A stretch of 64,000 bases of DNA. Origin: Antiaris toxicaria (lineage: Eukaryota; Streptophyta; Magnoliopsida; Rosales; Moraceae). Shown here piece after piece: positions 25,719-37,746 of this stretch. Where the stretch lies: contig CP141154.1 of NCBI GenBank assembly GCA_035233585.1, forward strand, positions 84,200,501 through 84,264,500, written 5' to 3'. A program made the position numbers and the translations under genes. Under the pieces are notes generated by a model, which saw nothing but the letters and a program-made list of their open reading frames with translations, made no database searches and was not told the DNA's origin. Every line of letters begins with the position of its first letter. Positions within the stretch are counted from its first letter, which is position 1.

Positions 25719-26111
25719 AATCACCTCATGCAGGTCTATAAATAGAGGTCCTACCACTCCAGTTCTCTCAGACCACAGACTCTCAGGTGAGCAGGCTTGT
25801 TGTTGCACAGCTCATCGTGACAATAAGTTCTTTAGAGATCTGGGTGGTCGGAAGAAGACTAACAGTGCTAGCATACCGATCGAGCCTCAGAGTGCCCACA
25901 CACTCAGCCATTCGGGAATTGGAGAATAGTAGAGAAGGCTAGTTGGTTGAAGCCTCCGGTCATTCTCCTCCTGCACATTGGCGTTCTTGAGGTATGAGTT
26001 TTAATTGTTGTTGGTTTATTGTATATGGCATCATGAGATATTTAACGATCTAAAATTTTTATTGTTCCGCTGCGCCACTATGATACATTTTTACCGATTT
26101 ATTTTCCTACA
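25719..26111 (+). mobile_element. Copia solo LTR (+), right part
   Basis: Continuation of the LTR that starts at 10272. It begins with the second AATCA copy, contains TATAAATAG (25737-25745), and ends TTTTCCTACA at 26111. It is followed by CAAAT (26112-26116), the right target duplication. It aligns with 54230-54628. Confidence 0.88.
25737..25745 (+). promoter_or_regulatory. Copia LTR TATA box
   Basis: TATAAATAG, matching the plant TATA consensus, is conserved at the same LTR position at 54252-54260 (+) and as its reverse complement at 58071-58078 and 60671-60678. Transcription of the Copia family presumably starts about 30 bp downstream. Gypsy-2 is inserted 14-18 bp upstream of this copy. 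Confidence 0.7.
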
Positions 26112-27362
26112 CAAATCTTATCTTTCAAAAATAAATATTAATTAAACATTTATCTTATTTATTGAATAATACAAAATTATAATCTTACCCCTCTAACACA
26201 TAGAGAAAAACGCCTACACTCTTATGGAGGGTGATCCAGATTTTTCTCATCACTAAATATAAAAAATAATCCACAGAAGAATACACTGATCATATACCAT
26301 CTTTAAGGAATTATAGGAGCTAGCAGAGAGACTAATTGAACATATATAATCGGGCTCTTATGAATCTATGTAGTGATTGTTGTATACCAAACAACTTAAT
26401 CATATTATCACTAATTTCAGGATCTTTCCACTATAGACCTGAAATTGAACTCTCAATTATATTGTAAATTATGTAAGTCTCAGAAAAGGCACTGTCCAAT
26501 GACCTTGTCATTAATACAAAACTCTCATATGATATCTATGATCAACCTAGGTCACACTTCATTTAACTTTTTGATCACGCTATCTTAAAGATCCATTATA
26601 TACCCGATAAGAGAATGATTATCCACCATATGAATAATAAGCCGTCTGCAAAGCAACGACCCAAGGCCTTATCCATTCTCACCAATCTAGCAAATGCCTT
26701 TAAGAGGATAACCTTAATTCTACATAAGAGCTATGATTCCTTATCTATAAGCAATCCCTCCATCATATGTATACTATGTACCCAACGAACCGATCTATTA
26801 GCTTGCTATTTCTGAGATACACTAGCCTTTGGAACATCAAAGTACACTAGTCATATACATGGAGCTGTTCACTTACTATGGATTAAGGTTATTACATAAT
26901 AAACATTAAAAGCATATCGATCTACTTAAAGCAGACTATGCAGCTTAATCACACTTTAGTCCTAGTCCAATATGTCACTATCAAGCAACATATCTATGTT
27001 GCTACTCGGAAGTCAAAGTTTTGGATAATCAAGATAAACCGTCACCCCAAATTGGCTTTAGACAACATAATAGTCTTAACATGAGTTAGTTACTCATTCT
27101 AACCCATAAACTATGGACCATAGATTTAGACCCCTTACTCTAAAATGTTGTCTTCTCGTATACAAAAGATCATTATATGCAACATTTTAGTAGTTTAACA
27201 TAAGCAATCAATGAGCCAAATTTGCTTACATTTACTTTAACATGTAAATACATTGAGGACTTTTAGCAATTTAATGAATAACCTCTAAATTATTTTATCA
27301 ATTAGTTTAAAAATAAACAAAATAAATTAAAAATGTTTTTCCTACTTAGGGCATACCTAACA
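26112..27362 (-). mobile_element. Copia-1 3' LTR, right part
   Basis: Resumes the LTR broken at 10271. From about 26270 it matches 59070-60138 (for example CATATATAATCGGGCTC and ACATGTAAATA) and ends CCTAACA at 27362. The first ~150 bp are too diverged for a firm match. It abuts the Copia-1 polypurine tract. Confidence 0.82.
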
Positions 27363-27373
27363 ATTTCCCACTT
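27363..27373 (-). promoter_or_regulatory. Copia-1 polypurine tract
   Basis: On the minus strand AAGTGGGAAAT directly precedes the TGTTAGG start of the 3' LTR. Copia-2 has the equivalent tract at 60139-60149. Confidence 0.75.
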
Positions 27374-30300
27374 GTCCTAAGCAAATAAATGTGATGCATC
27401 TCTATTGCCTCGACATACCTTTTGAAGGTCATAACCACCAGAGTCTTATTAAAGGGGTCAGCAATGTTTTCCTCCGATGCAATCTTACATGCATCTACTA
27501 GTTTTGCTTCCATGTACTCTCTAATCATATGGTATTGCTTATTAATGTGTTTGGACCTCTTGTGGTGCTTGGATTCCTTTGTGTTGGCAATTGTTGCATT
27601 GTTGTCATAATAAAGTAAGACAGGCTTGTCAACACCTGGAATGATCTCAAGATCTCCTAGGAACTTATGGAGCCAAACCGCTTCCTTAGATACCTCGGCT
27701 GTAATCACATATTCAGCCTCCATCATGGAGTCTACAGTGCAGCTTTGTTTCACACTCCTCCATACAATGGTGCTTCTTCTGAGCAAAAATACTAATCTTG
27801 AAGTCTATTTCCTAAAATCCCCACAAGTTTGGAAGTCTGAGTCCGTGTATCCTATGGGTGTTAGGTTCCCTCCAGAATAAACTAACATATAATCCCTTAT
27901 TTTTCTTCGATACTTGAGTATATGCTTCACAACTTGTCAATGCTTGGTTCTAGAATTTGCCTGATATTGACTTATTGTACCTACAACAAAATAAATGTCA
28001 GGACGGGTGTAGAGCATAGCCTACATAAGACTACCCATAGCAGATACATAAGGGACATTGCTTATCCGTTTTCTTTCTTCTGATGTCTTAAGACAGTCAT
28101 CCGATGAAAGAGTAAAGCTCAAAAGAATAGGCTGTGAAAAGAGTAAAGCCTGAAAGAGTAGGTTGTGAACCGTCTTCACTTTTTGCATTACAAATTTCTC
28201 AATTAATATATCTATTTATGAAGTTTGGGATAGTGCTATCATTCTATACTTTCAATCTCTAAAGAGACGACTGCCTATAACATAATTAGCTTTTCCTAAG
28301 TCCTTCATATCGATGCATAAGGGACTTTGCTTATCCACTCTCTTTTTTTCGATGTCTTAGGACAATTATCAAATGAAAGAGTAAAGCTTGAAAGAGTAGG
28401 TTATGAACCTTTCTTCACTTCTTGCATTACAAATTTCTCAATTAATTTATCTATGTATGAAGCTTAGGATAGTGCTATCATTTTGTACTTTTGATCTCTA
28501 AAGAGACGAATGCCTAGAATATAATTAGCTTCTCCTAAGTCCTTCGTATCAAATTATTGAGATAACCACAGTTTGACCAATAATAAGCTCCCTACATCAT
28601 TCCCAATGAGTAATATATCATCGATATAGAGAACTAGAAAGACCATCTTGCCATCCTTTATACGTTTGTAAACACAAGTTTCATCAACGTTCTGCTCAAA
28701 ACCAAAAGTTTTAATCGCTTGATCAAACCTTTGGTTCCATGAGCAGGATGCCTGCTTTAATCTATATCTGGATCTAAGCAACTTATAAATTTTTTTGACT
28801 TTGAGCCTTTTCTATGAATCCGTTAGATTGTGCCATATAGATACTCTCATCAAGATAACCATTCAAGAATGCAATCTTGATGTCTATTTGTCAGATCTCA
28901 TAATCGAGAACCGCAGCAATGGACAAAAAAAAGCAGATAGACTTAAGCATTGTAATAGGCAAAAAGGTTTTCTTGTAATCGATTCTAGCCTTCTACATAT
29001 ACCCCTTTACCACAAGGTGGCATCCCTCTTTTGCTTATAAACCCACTTACACTAACAGGTTTTATCCCATTCGATAGGTCCATAAGTTCCTATATAGAGT
29101 TAGACTTCATAGAGTCCATCTCATTCTACGAGGCCTATTTTTAAAGTTTGGAATGTGTTTATAGCTTCTTCATAAGTTACAAGGTCATCTTCATGCTCAT
29201 GAGTCTCAGCTTGGTAAACTTCGGCATCATATATAAAGAAATTGGGTTTTCTAGAAAACCTCCCATTATTTCAAAGCACCCTAAACTGTTGATCGTTTGC
29301 TTGTCTTTTAGTAGAACTCAGACTTGTGTCCAAGATCGAAACCTGTGGAGTAGTTCTGATAGCTTCTTAGCAAAACTTCGCTTCAAGACTTAAAGTCATT
29401 CATGTAACTCTCCTCCAAGAAAGTCGTATGGGTTGAAACAATGACTTTTTACTCCTTCGGGTTATAGAATAGATCTCCTTTAGTTCCCTTAAGATACCCT
29501 ACAAATAAGCACAATACCCATCCAGTACATATGTCGAGCAGCCCCATATTCTTATATTTCGAGATTTAATTTGGTTGGAACATAAAATATAGCTTTCTAT
29601 TTGCAGTGTCTATTCTCAGAATGAAATTAGTAGCTCTGAATAACTCATCATGGATCGTACCATATTTGATAAGGTACTATTTCTCCTTTCAGTTACACCA
29701 TTCTATTGTGGAGTACCAAGTGCAGTCAATTGGGATAAAATCTCATTCTCTACAAGATGTCCTAGAAAGTCGTCAGAGAGGTATTTGCCATCTCGATCAG
29801 AACAAAGTGTCTTCATGGATTTACCCAATTGCTTTTCAACTTCCGCATGATACTCATTGAATTTGTCAAAGGTTTCATTTTTGTGGTGCATCAAGTACAC
29901 ATATCCATACCTTGAGTAATCATCTATAAAGGATATATAATACTTGTACCTTCCTTACGCCTTGACATTCATGGGGTTACATATGTCGGTGTACATGATT
30001 TCTAAGAGTTCCTTAGCCCTAGTATCCTTAGCTCTAAAAGATCGCCTGATCATCTTACCCTCACAGCAAGATTTACATTGGGAAGGACATATCTCCTCTA
30101 GAGTATCCAAAAGACCTTCTTTCACTAATTTCAGAATCCTATCTTGATTAATATAGCTCACTCCTAAATGCCAAATGTATGCCTTGTTAGAGTGAGAAGT
30201 TTTAAGCCTTTAAGAGTTACCTATTAATTCAGTGTCTAACAGTAAGTACATCTTTAGTTTGATAAAATAAAAGTTTCCATCCATTCTCCCAGAATAGATA

Positions 30301-31472
30301 AAAGAATTATTTTTACAAATAACAACCGTTTTATTAAACCAAACTGAATAATGATCCTTAACTAAATAGGCTATCGATATAAGGTTGTTCTTAAAATTAG
30401 AAACATAAAAAAACTCTTTTAATAGAATAAACCTAAAATTATCAAAGTAAAGATGCACGTCTCCCACTGCTTCAGCCACCACCAAGCTACCATCTCTAAT
30501 TCACAACGAAAAGTTCCTATCATGTAGACTTCTCATTTTCACGGAACTCTACAAAAAAACACAGACATAATTAGTAGAGCCTGAATTAATGACCCAGTCG
30601 TCTTTTGATTTTTCCACTAAACAAGCTTTTAGTAAAAGTTCCTTACCTTCCTTGGCCTTGGAGGCTAAGAATTCTCGGTAAGCCTTCTTAAAGTAACTTA
30701 CATTCTCACAGTAGAAGCATATGGACTTTTTAGGATCCTTCGGCTTCTTGTTTGGCTTTTTCTTATTCTTGGAGGGTTTAGAAGATTCTACCAAGTTAGC
30801 CTCTCACTTAGGTTAGATCGCATCCTCATCCCTGATCATTCGCTCACAAGCTTAGAGTTGCTTCATGAGTTCAGTTGGTCCGAACTCCTTTGTCATCAGT
30901 TTATATGCAGTTTTAAACCCTACAAAATCCTTAGATAGAGTCTTAAGTACTATTTCAATCTAGGTGTCATAGTCCAACTCTATACCATTTTCAGCTATCT
31001 TAGTAAAGAATCCTATAAGCATAAGCATATGATCCTTCACTAGAGCACCTGCCTTCTGCCTAGAGTTCATAATACTTGTGATAGCGGACTGTTGAGCCAA
31101 TTTTTCTTGGCCTCCGAACATGTCCTCTGAGTTATCTATGTTCTCTTTGGTAACTTGATAGGTTTTGTATTACCTTTGTAAAGAACTTGTCATGCTAGCA
31201 AGGATGTAGTATCAAGCTATCACATTGGATTCTCTCCAATGAGTATACACGGTAGGGACCTCTTTAAGTGGCGTCTTAGATCAGGGCCCTCATGGGCATG
31301 GTTCATCCAATATAAACTTGTATCTCCCGCAACTTAGAACTATTAGCAGGTTTCTCTTCCATTCCTTATAATTGTCCCCATTTAATTTTTTTTTAGTAAG
31401 TATTATAATTAAAGCTGTCAGTGACATTTTCAATTGATAATAAAATAAAAAGAACATCATTACAAAGTCCAA
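27374..31472 (-). pseudogene. gag-pol: Copia-1 gag-pol polyprotein, heavily decayed
   Basis: Fragments lie in Ty1/Copia order when read on the minus strand. The gag start has KKLNGDNYKEWKRNL and ILDEPCP (31290-31472). A degraded zinc knuckle, CFYCENVSYFKKAY, has lost its His and last Cys, and the protease site WVINSGSTNYVC has Asn for the catalytic Asp (30549-30794). The pre-integrase region (29955-30485) has CKSCCEGKMIRR. The integrase core (about 29600-29900) has LCSDRDGKYLS. Reverse transcriptase follows, with DIKIAFLNGYLDESIY (about 28840-28890) and YIDDILL (28554-28781). RNase H (27374-27900) has MEAEYV and HHKRSKHINKQYH. Many stops and frameshifts, and a 269-bp tandem duplication in the RT part, show it is dead. 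It is the oldest layer of the left nest. Confidence 0.9.
28043..28550 (-). repeat. 269-bp tandem duplication within Copia-1 RT
   Basis: GATACATAAGGGACATTGCTTATCC at 28043 recurs as GATGCATAAGGGACTTTGCTTATCC at 28312, and similarity continues to about 28550. The first copy also contains a shorter extra duplication around AAAGAGTAAAGC (28110-28170). The copies have diverged, so the event is old. Confidence 0.85.
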
Positions 31473-32999
31473 GCAAATATAGTAGAATTTAGCAAGTCAA
31501 ACATATGAATATGGTCCTACATGAAAAACTACAAAAAAAAATTATAATATTGCAACAGTAATTTTCAGCATCTATCACTCCATGTCATATCTGGGTGTAC
31601 ACGAAATGAATAGCAAAAACATGGATCTCGTCCAATTAATATATGTTGCCTTAAATCCTCTAAGGTTAAAACAAATATTAATAACTATTTATTTCGACCA
31701 CCAATTTGACTAACAGAACTCCTTGGGGAGGTTAATTGCCAAATTAGTCTTGAACATGTAACCATTGTTTACAATATCCGATCCATGCCCTATTCAAGCC
31801 ATCATGAGATGATCCTAAATAGAACATTCCCAAACATGTTTTTCCACATAGGAGATCCAACCTAATATACTGGTGGTGGTAGACACCTACTAAAGGTGTG
31901 GTTAGGGCATAACTGAGACGAGGCGTTACTGTGCTTTTACATACGGATCAACAATAGAGGTCGTGGGTTTTGTTTGAAGCCCTCTCTCACTTAATATTTT
32001 AAAACAATAAGTTTTTATTTAAAATATATATGATTAATATAGTATGAATGGCATTCTTCTATCCTATATGACATGTCGTCAAATATGCAACATACCATTC
32101 CATCAAAACATATTTATCTATACATGACAAAACATAGGAAAAATAAATGACAGAAAAATTAAATAACTGAGTCATGATTCCATCCTAGAAAAATAGAAAA
32201 ACAAGATTATAAAATTTCATCCAAAGCATCCTTTGGGTTTTGAATTTTGCTCTACCTTTATGTAGCTCCACCATTTATTTCTCATCTCATAAATTCTTTT
32301 AAAATTCAAATTACAAAATTTGAATTTTAAGCAATTTTTAAATCTCATGTATAAGCATTATACACAATTTACAATTAAAATTTAAATCATTGATGATTTT
32401 CAAAAATTTTCGTCTCGACCCTTGAGGGGTCAGGATACTAGAAAATGCCCCCCAAGGCCACCTTGGGTCACCATGAGCTTGCACTCATGGCTGCCCCCAG
32501 GTAGCCGTGGCTGCCAGCGTCTTAGCTACATGCAGCCGTGGCTGCCAGCAGCCCTTCAAGCAACTAGTTGCCCCTGGCTGCATGCAGTCGTGGGTATAAT
32601 AATTTCAAAATTTACAATATTAATTCTCATCTTAAACAGAGAAGTAAATTGTGAATTTCATCATTAATAACATATATATTTTTTAAATTGATGACAAGAA
32701 AATATATAAAATGTATTATTACTCCTATTGTCTATTTTAGAATTGGGATTTTGTGAAATTGTTATGTGTAGAAATATATGTATATATGTAATGAGAGAAT
32801 GAATGATCACAAATTTGTGAATTAAAAAAAAAAGAATTTTATGCCATGCCAAGATTTACCTATTAAATTAAATTTAGCATTTTGCAAAAAAAAAAAAAAA
32901 AAACTAATTAATAATAATAATTTAATTGATTATTAAAAAAAAAAAAAAAGAGGTAGGGGGAGTGCTCGTGCACCCCCCTACACAAAACAATCTAGTGGG
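31473..32999. other. Unassigned AT-rich region upstream of Copia-1 gag
   Basis: The 5' LTR of Copia-1 should lie here but no copy of the 2.4 kb LTR is recognisable, so the element was truncated or the sequence replaced. It holds a GC-rich block at 32430-32600 with repeated CCGTGGCTGCCAGC, poly-A runs at 32886 and 32937, and a CCCCCCTAC-type G/C box at about 32955-32980. No gene is supported. Confidence 0.4.
32430..32600 (+). repeat. GC-rich block with repeated CCGTGGCTGCCAGC
   Basis: A GC-rich patch inside AT-rich DNA. CCGTGGCTGCCAGC occurs twice (about 32505 and 32537), with related CATGGCTGCCCCC and CCCTGGCTGCATGCAGTCGTGG alongside. TGCATGCA and CTAGTTG-type short palindromes are present. 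An open frame here (32422-32667) is a low-complexity Pro/Trp-rich string with no known family. Confidence 0.6.
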
Positions 33000-34717
33000 T
33001 AAAAACCCATTGGGTAAGATAGTGGGCTAAGCCCACTACTAATTAAAAAAAGAATTCTCCTCAGTGCTGGCCCACTGAGCAAAACAGGCAGGTCCTGTTG
33101 CTAGTAAACTGGTAGGGTTTCAAAAAAATATATGTATATTTTTTTTTCTTTCAAAAAATAGGCTAAACAAGAGATGAGATTTTTTATAATTAAAAAATCC
33201 ACCTAAACAAGCAAAACAAGAATAAAAAGACAAGAAAGAAAAATAATGATTGTAATGTAAGATGATGGACTACTTGAATGACTACTCATTAAAACCACTT
33301 AGAAATACATGAAAAACCACCAAACCATCTCCCAACTCACCCTCTTCAATTGAGCGCATTTTTGGATAGATTATAATTCAAAATTTTCAATTTTTTTTAC
33401 CCATAATAAGGCTTGGGTATAAAATGGTTTAAGGTAAACTAAAAACCACTTTTTTCTTTTTCATAAAGAAACCACCTAAGCAAATAAAAGCATTCTCTCT
33501 TCCTCCCTTCATTGTGAATGAAATTTTTAGCTAAGGAAAGCCAAAAATATTCTTTATTTCCTTCCATCCACTCCTAAGTTCATTCTTTGGCAAGGAGGAA
33601 GAGCCATTCCAAGTGTTTTTCAAGGTAAAAACTACATTTTTTTCCACTTACTTTTTAGAAAGAAAAATGTTGTTTTAAAATATGTTTTTAAAGTAATGTT
33701 TTGTCTCCATTCTAGTCCCTACCTCAAGGATTTAAGAGTGGTTTAAAGCCTTCAAGAGGAGCTGAAAAGCCACTAATTTTCTAAGAGGTAAATATTTTGT
33801 AAACTAGTGGTTTACCAAGTTCTTCATAACATTTCTTACACAATGAGTTCTTACATATATTAAAAAACAAATCTTGACATGGTAAAGGATCAAAATGTTG
33901 TTTTGCTACCTAGTGAGATAATACATGTTCTTGCCATGATTTAAAATGGCTAGGAAAAAAATAATTTGTGTATGGAATATAATGAAAAATATATCTATGT
34001 GATTTTTTTTTTTTGACATGCAATGAGTATTGATACATGAGAATAGGAGATTATGACATGTTGATATGACATGTCCTCTGTTAATGGAAGCATGAATGAT
34101 GACGAAAATATTTTGATATCACAAATAGGTTAGAATAAGATTTGACAACCATAAACTACTAAAAATAACATTTTTGGCATAAATTTTGAGAAATTAGAAA
34201 ATAGTATTTTTAGTGAGATTTTCATACTCATGTAAAATGGCAGAATATTACTCTTGATATAAGCAAAAAGAAGAGCTTAAGTTTGGTCAAAAATACAAAT
34301 GTCATAAAATGACTATTTTGCTTTCAAGGGTAAAATCATAATTTCACCAGCCTAGAAACATTATTTGAATCTGAAACTTTATAGTCTTGATTAAAGCCTT
34401 AAATTAGACCTTGTGTCAAATTTTGATGATAAATAGGCAAGAAATGACCAAAACACCATTTTGGGGTCAAAATGTTTATATAGAAAAATTTAGGGTAAAA
34501 AATGTAAAGAATAAAAATTTGTGAAAAATGAGCCCTGATCCTATGAGAAAACTTTACAAGGACTTTAAGTATGAAAAACATGAACCAAAGGGTGTTAGGA
34601 ACTAATCGGGGCTAAATAAGGACTAAACTACAAAAATAAATAAATGGTGGGTCAAATTATAAAATATGCATAGACTATAGTTAGACAACATCTTTGTCAC
34701 CCTTAAAATAGTATATT
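33000..34717 (+). mobile_element. Possible left part of Gypsy-3 5' LTR
   Basis: Not similar enough to Gypsy-1 LTRs for direct alignment by eye, but the order of landmarks is the same in sense orientation. A GGCAAGGAGGAAG...CAAGGTAAAAAC segment is followed by repeated 'AAAATGACTATTTTGC...GGGTAAAATCATAATTT' phrases. Gypsy-1 interrupts it at 34717/34718 (duplication ATATT), and the sequence resumes at 48237, leading to an LTR end at 50266. The start is not located, so the boundary is a guess. Confidence 0.4.
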
Positions 34718-36244
34718 TGTGACAACCGGGAAATTCAGGCAATTCTCGGATGAAAATGTACAATTGTATGTATATAACAATTTGTACTATTTACAGAGTG
34801 AAATAAATGTATTTATATTGGTTAGAATATATGAAAATGTTCTAACAATACTGATGAGTAAGAATTCAGTGTTGGAAAAATTCACTGAGTTGAAACGGGT
34901 GAAACGGTGCCAAAACCGGCATTGAAAACCCTAACCGAGACAATAAAAGATGGAAAACTTTCGGGACTGATTTTGATCAAACGGAAGCAATTTAAGTTGA
35001 TCCGACTGCACAGGAGACCTCAGGAACACGCTGGGACGATTTCAGGAAAATTTCGGCTCGAACCGGTATCGGTCAAAAAGTAGTCGAATTAATGTGAATA
35101 GTAAAAGTCAAAGTCAACTTTTACTTTAGCAATTATGACATCATTAATCCATTTAATAAATGGGATTAAAATGGTGGTTGGTAGCATTAATGGCCATGAT
35201 TTATCTACTTTTTGATCTAAAGGCCAAGATTTGGCCAAAATTAACCATTTTTAATTTTTGAAAAATGGGGAAAGAATTAGTGTTGAAAGGTGTCTAATTC
35301 TTATTGGTTAATGGCCAAATTAATTGGCTTCTTAGTGGCATAAGTCGGCCACTTTTGGAACAAAAAGCCGAGACCAAATTTTCAAGCAAACAAACCAAAG
35401 AAAATTTTCTAAGTCTTCTTCCATGGTGGAGCCGTGAGTGACCAAGGGAAACCAAGATATTCGCTCAATTTTTCTTCACAAAAAGTGTGTCAAAACACTC
35501 CTTGAAGACAAAGGAAGCAATTGACTAAGGTAACTTCCCTTGCACTTGACTTTTTGTTGGTTTTTCTTCAAGAAATCCGTGGGTGAATAGTGGGAAAAAG
35601 ATGGAGAACTTTTGGTTGTTTTCCATTAATTTGATGTTGGGTTTTGTTAAGGATGTAATAAGGAAGAAAACCATGCAATTGGTTTAAAGAAAACCGAAAT
35701 TTTGTTGGTTTTTCAAGGGTAAATCCGTGGGTTACCTTAAGTAAACAATGAGAAAATTTTGTGGTTTAATTGTTAATTTGCTTCCAAGTTCAATTTTGTG
35801 AAGAATAAAGCCTGAATTGCATTGTGAAAAGCTTGAAAAAAATTTGTGGGTGAACCTAACCTAATGTGGCCGTGGGTTACCTAAGGGTTAGTGGAAACTT
35901 TTGCATGATTTTATGTGATGTTTGGTTAATTTAAATCATGCATTTTAATATGTAAATGATGGAAATGTGATTGAAAGAATGAAACAAAAATATTTGGCAT
36001 GTGTTTTCTAAAGATGGCCGTGGGTTATATAAGGATAAAAACCCTAGGAAATTTGGTTGAAAATGCATTGAAAATGGGCTTGAAAATGTGTAAAAAAAAT
36101 GGCATTGAATAGCCTAAAAAGCGGTTGAAAAGTTTGAGAAGTTTTGGTTCAGTTTGGTTGTGAAAACTGAAACCAAAACTATGGACAAATTGAGAAAAAA
36201 ATTTTGTAATGTGGGTCAAAATGTGAAATTGGAAAATTGTGAGC

Positions 36245-36279
36245 TTTTATGTAAAAGTTTGGAAAACTTTTACATAAAA
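36245..36279 (+). repeat. 16-bp-stem perfect hairpin in Gypsy-1 LTR
   Basis: TTTTATGTAAAAGTTT (36245-36260), a 3-nt loop GGA, then its exact reverse complement (36264-36279). The same structure occurs in the 3' LTR (46176-46210, one mismatch) and in the Gypsy-2 5' LTR (about 24144-24178). Confidence 0.9.
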
Positions 36280-36978
36280 TAGGCTTGTGGTATAGTACGT
36301 GGCAGGTACATATGGTTCGAGGCGTACCTAACGCCGGAAGCCTTAAAATTACGTCGAAATGCTGCCGAAATTTTGAAAACAGCATTTGGGGTAAAATGGA
36401 AATAAAAATAAAAAGTTTGGGGTCGGGTCGGAAACCCGAGTCCCTAACGAAAAAATTTAATAAGGGAAACCTAAGTGGCGGTTCGTGAATAGTAACCCGT
36501 CCCCTTAAAAATTTAAAACGCGAGTCAAATTGAAAAAAAAAACCGACCCCGAGGGGGGGGGCGTTTTTGGAAATGAAATAAACGTCCGAGTCGGGAACGG
36601 AAAACCCGAGCCTCGGAGACCTAGATCGGGAAAGTCTAGGTGAACGTTTTAAATACTAGTGAAACGTCCATTTGAGGCCCCGAAACGATAGAAAATCACT
36701 AAACCGACGTAAGGGTCGATATAGTGTTTCCCGAGGGTCGGGAAAGTGAAAAGTGGAAATAAAATAGAAATGAACCCGGTAATGATTAGAAAAGAGTCAG
36801 AAAAGTTCCTGAGAGCCAAAAATGCAGTCTGGATCGGGAAAATTTCCGTCAGGGGCAAAATTATAATTTTATCAAAATATAGGGACAAAATCGTAATTTT
36901 GCCAAAATACAGGGGCAAAATCGTAATTTTACAAAAGTTGGGGAAAATAGTGAAAATGATAAATAAAGCCTAAAAAGT

Positions 36979-36986
36979 TATAAATA
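36979..36986 (+). promoter_or_regulatory. Candidate LTR TATA box
   Basis: TATAAATA, identical to the plant TATA consensus, is conserved at 46907-46914 in the 3' LTR and as CTATTTATA in both Gypsy-2 LTRs. A second candidate, TATATAA, is at 36026-36032. Which one drives transcription cannot be told from sequence. Confidence 0.5.
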
Positions 36987-37459
36987 GGTTTTATTTAAGC
37001 TTTTTAATGAAAAATAAAAGCTATAAATGGAAATGAAATTAACAGACAAAGTTTTGTCTGTAGGATCCAAAAATCGACCTACAAGGAGGGCGATCAAAGA
37101 TCCAAGAGAGAAAGAGGGAAGAGACTGATAAGGTAAGTTCAGACATTTACCTGTCTGCAACATATAGCATTATTGTTGCTAACTTTGATGTACTAACTAT
37201 AAGTTAGGTACATATGTGCTACGGGCACCGTTATAGAGTAGAGAAAGAGACGTAATGTGCTACGGGCACTATTGAGAATGGACACATTGTTAATTGTGCT
37301 TCGGGCACTAGAGCGAGGTTAATGAAACTCACTCCCCTAAAAAATAAAATGTGAACCATTCCTAACCACGGGACAATGTGAAGTCACCGGGTTAGAAATT
37401 TAAAAAGTCGGTAATGAAAACCACTTTCTGGCGTACCAGCCTTCTGTACAGGGAGGTAC

Positions 37460-37600
37460 TTTTGCCTTCGGGGCTATGCGACTAAGGCTGTGGAGGTCAG
37501 CATTGATGTATCGCTCCCAGTTATGTACTATTTTGCCTTCGGGGCTATGAGATTAAGGCTGTGGAGGTCAGCACTAATATACCGCTCCCAGTCATGCGCA
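37460..37600 (+). repeat. 71-bp duplication in Gypsy-1 LTR
   Basis: TTTTGCCTTCGGGGCTATG...GGCTGTGGAGGTCAGCA...CCGCTCCCAG occurs at 37460 and again at 37531. All four Gypsy-1/2 LTRs share it, so it predates both insertions. Confidence 0.88.
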
Positions 37601-37746
37601 CTTAAATGGTACTGCCAACCTGAGCTCAAAACCAGAACATAAGCAAAGATAATCACCTAAAACTGAAACTATGCCATAATTGAGCATAAGACAGTTTAGT
37701 GAGAGTACTAACATCGCAGTAGATGTGCTGTTGTGACACTGTGTTG

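Noticed and set aside
31866..31990. tRNA-like or SINE-like segment (GTGGTTAGGGC followed ~85 nt later by GGTCGTGGG...TTTGAAGCCC)
   Set aside because: Weak A-box/B-box resemblance only; the B box is split by extra bases, there is no cloverleaf, and no tail or target duplication was found.
32422..32667. 81-residue ORF in the GCTGCC repeat block
   Set aside because: Low-complexity translation of a repeated GC-rich motif, without any recognisable domain.
34719..34925. A ~68-residue ORF at the start of every Gypsy-1/2 LTR (also 44642, and minus at 15623 and 25511)
   Set aside because: It recurs only because the LTR is repeated. It starts in the terminal TGTGAC sequence, has no family resemblance, and is not preserved in the diverged solo LTR at 2911-6807.
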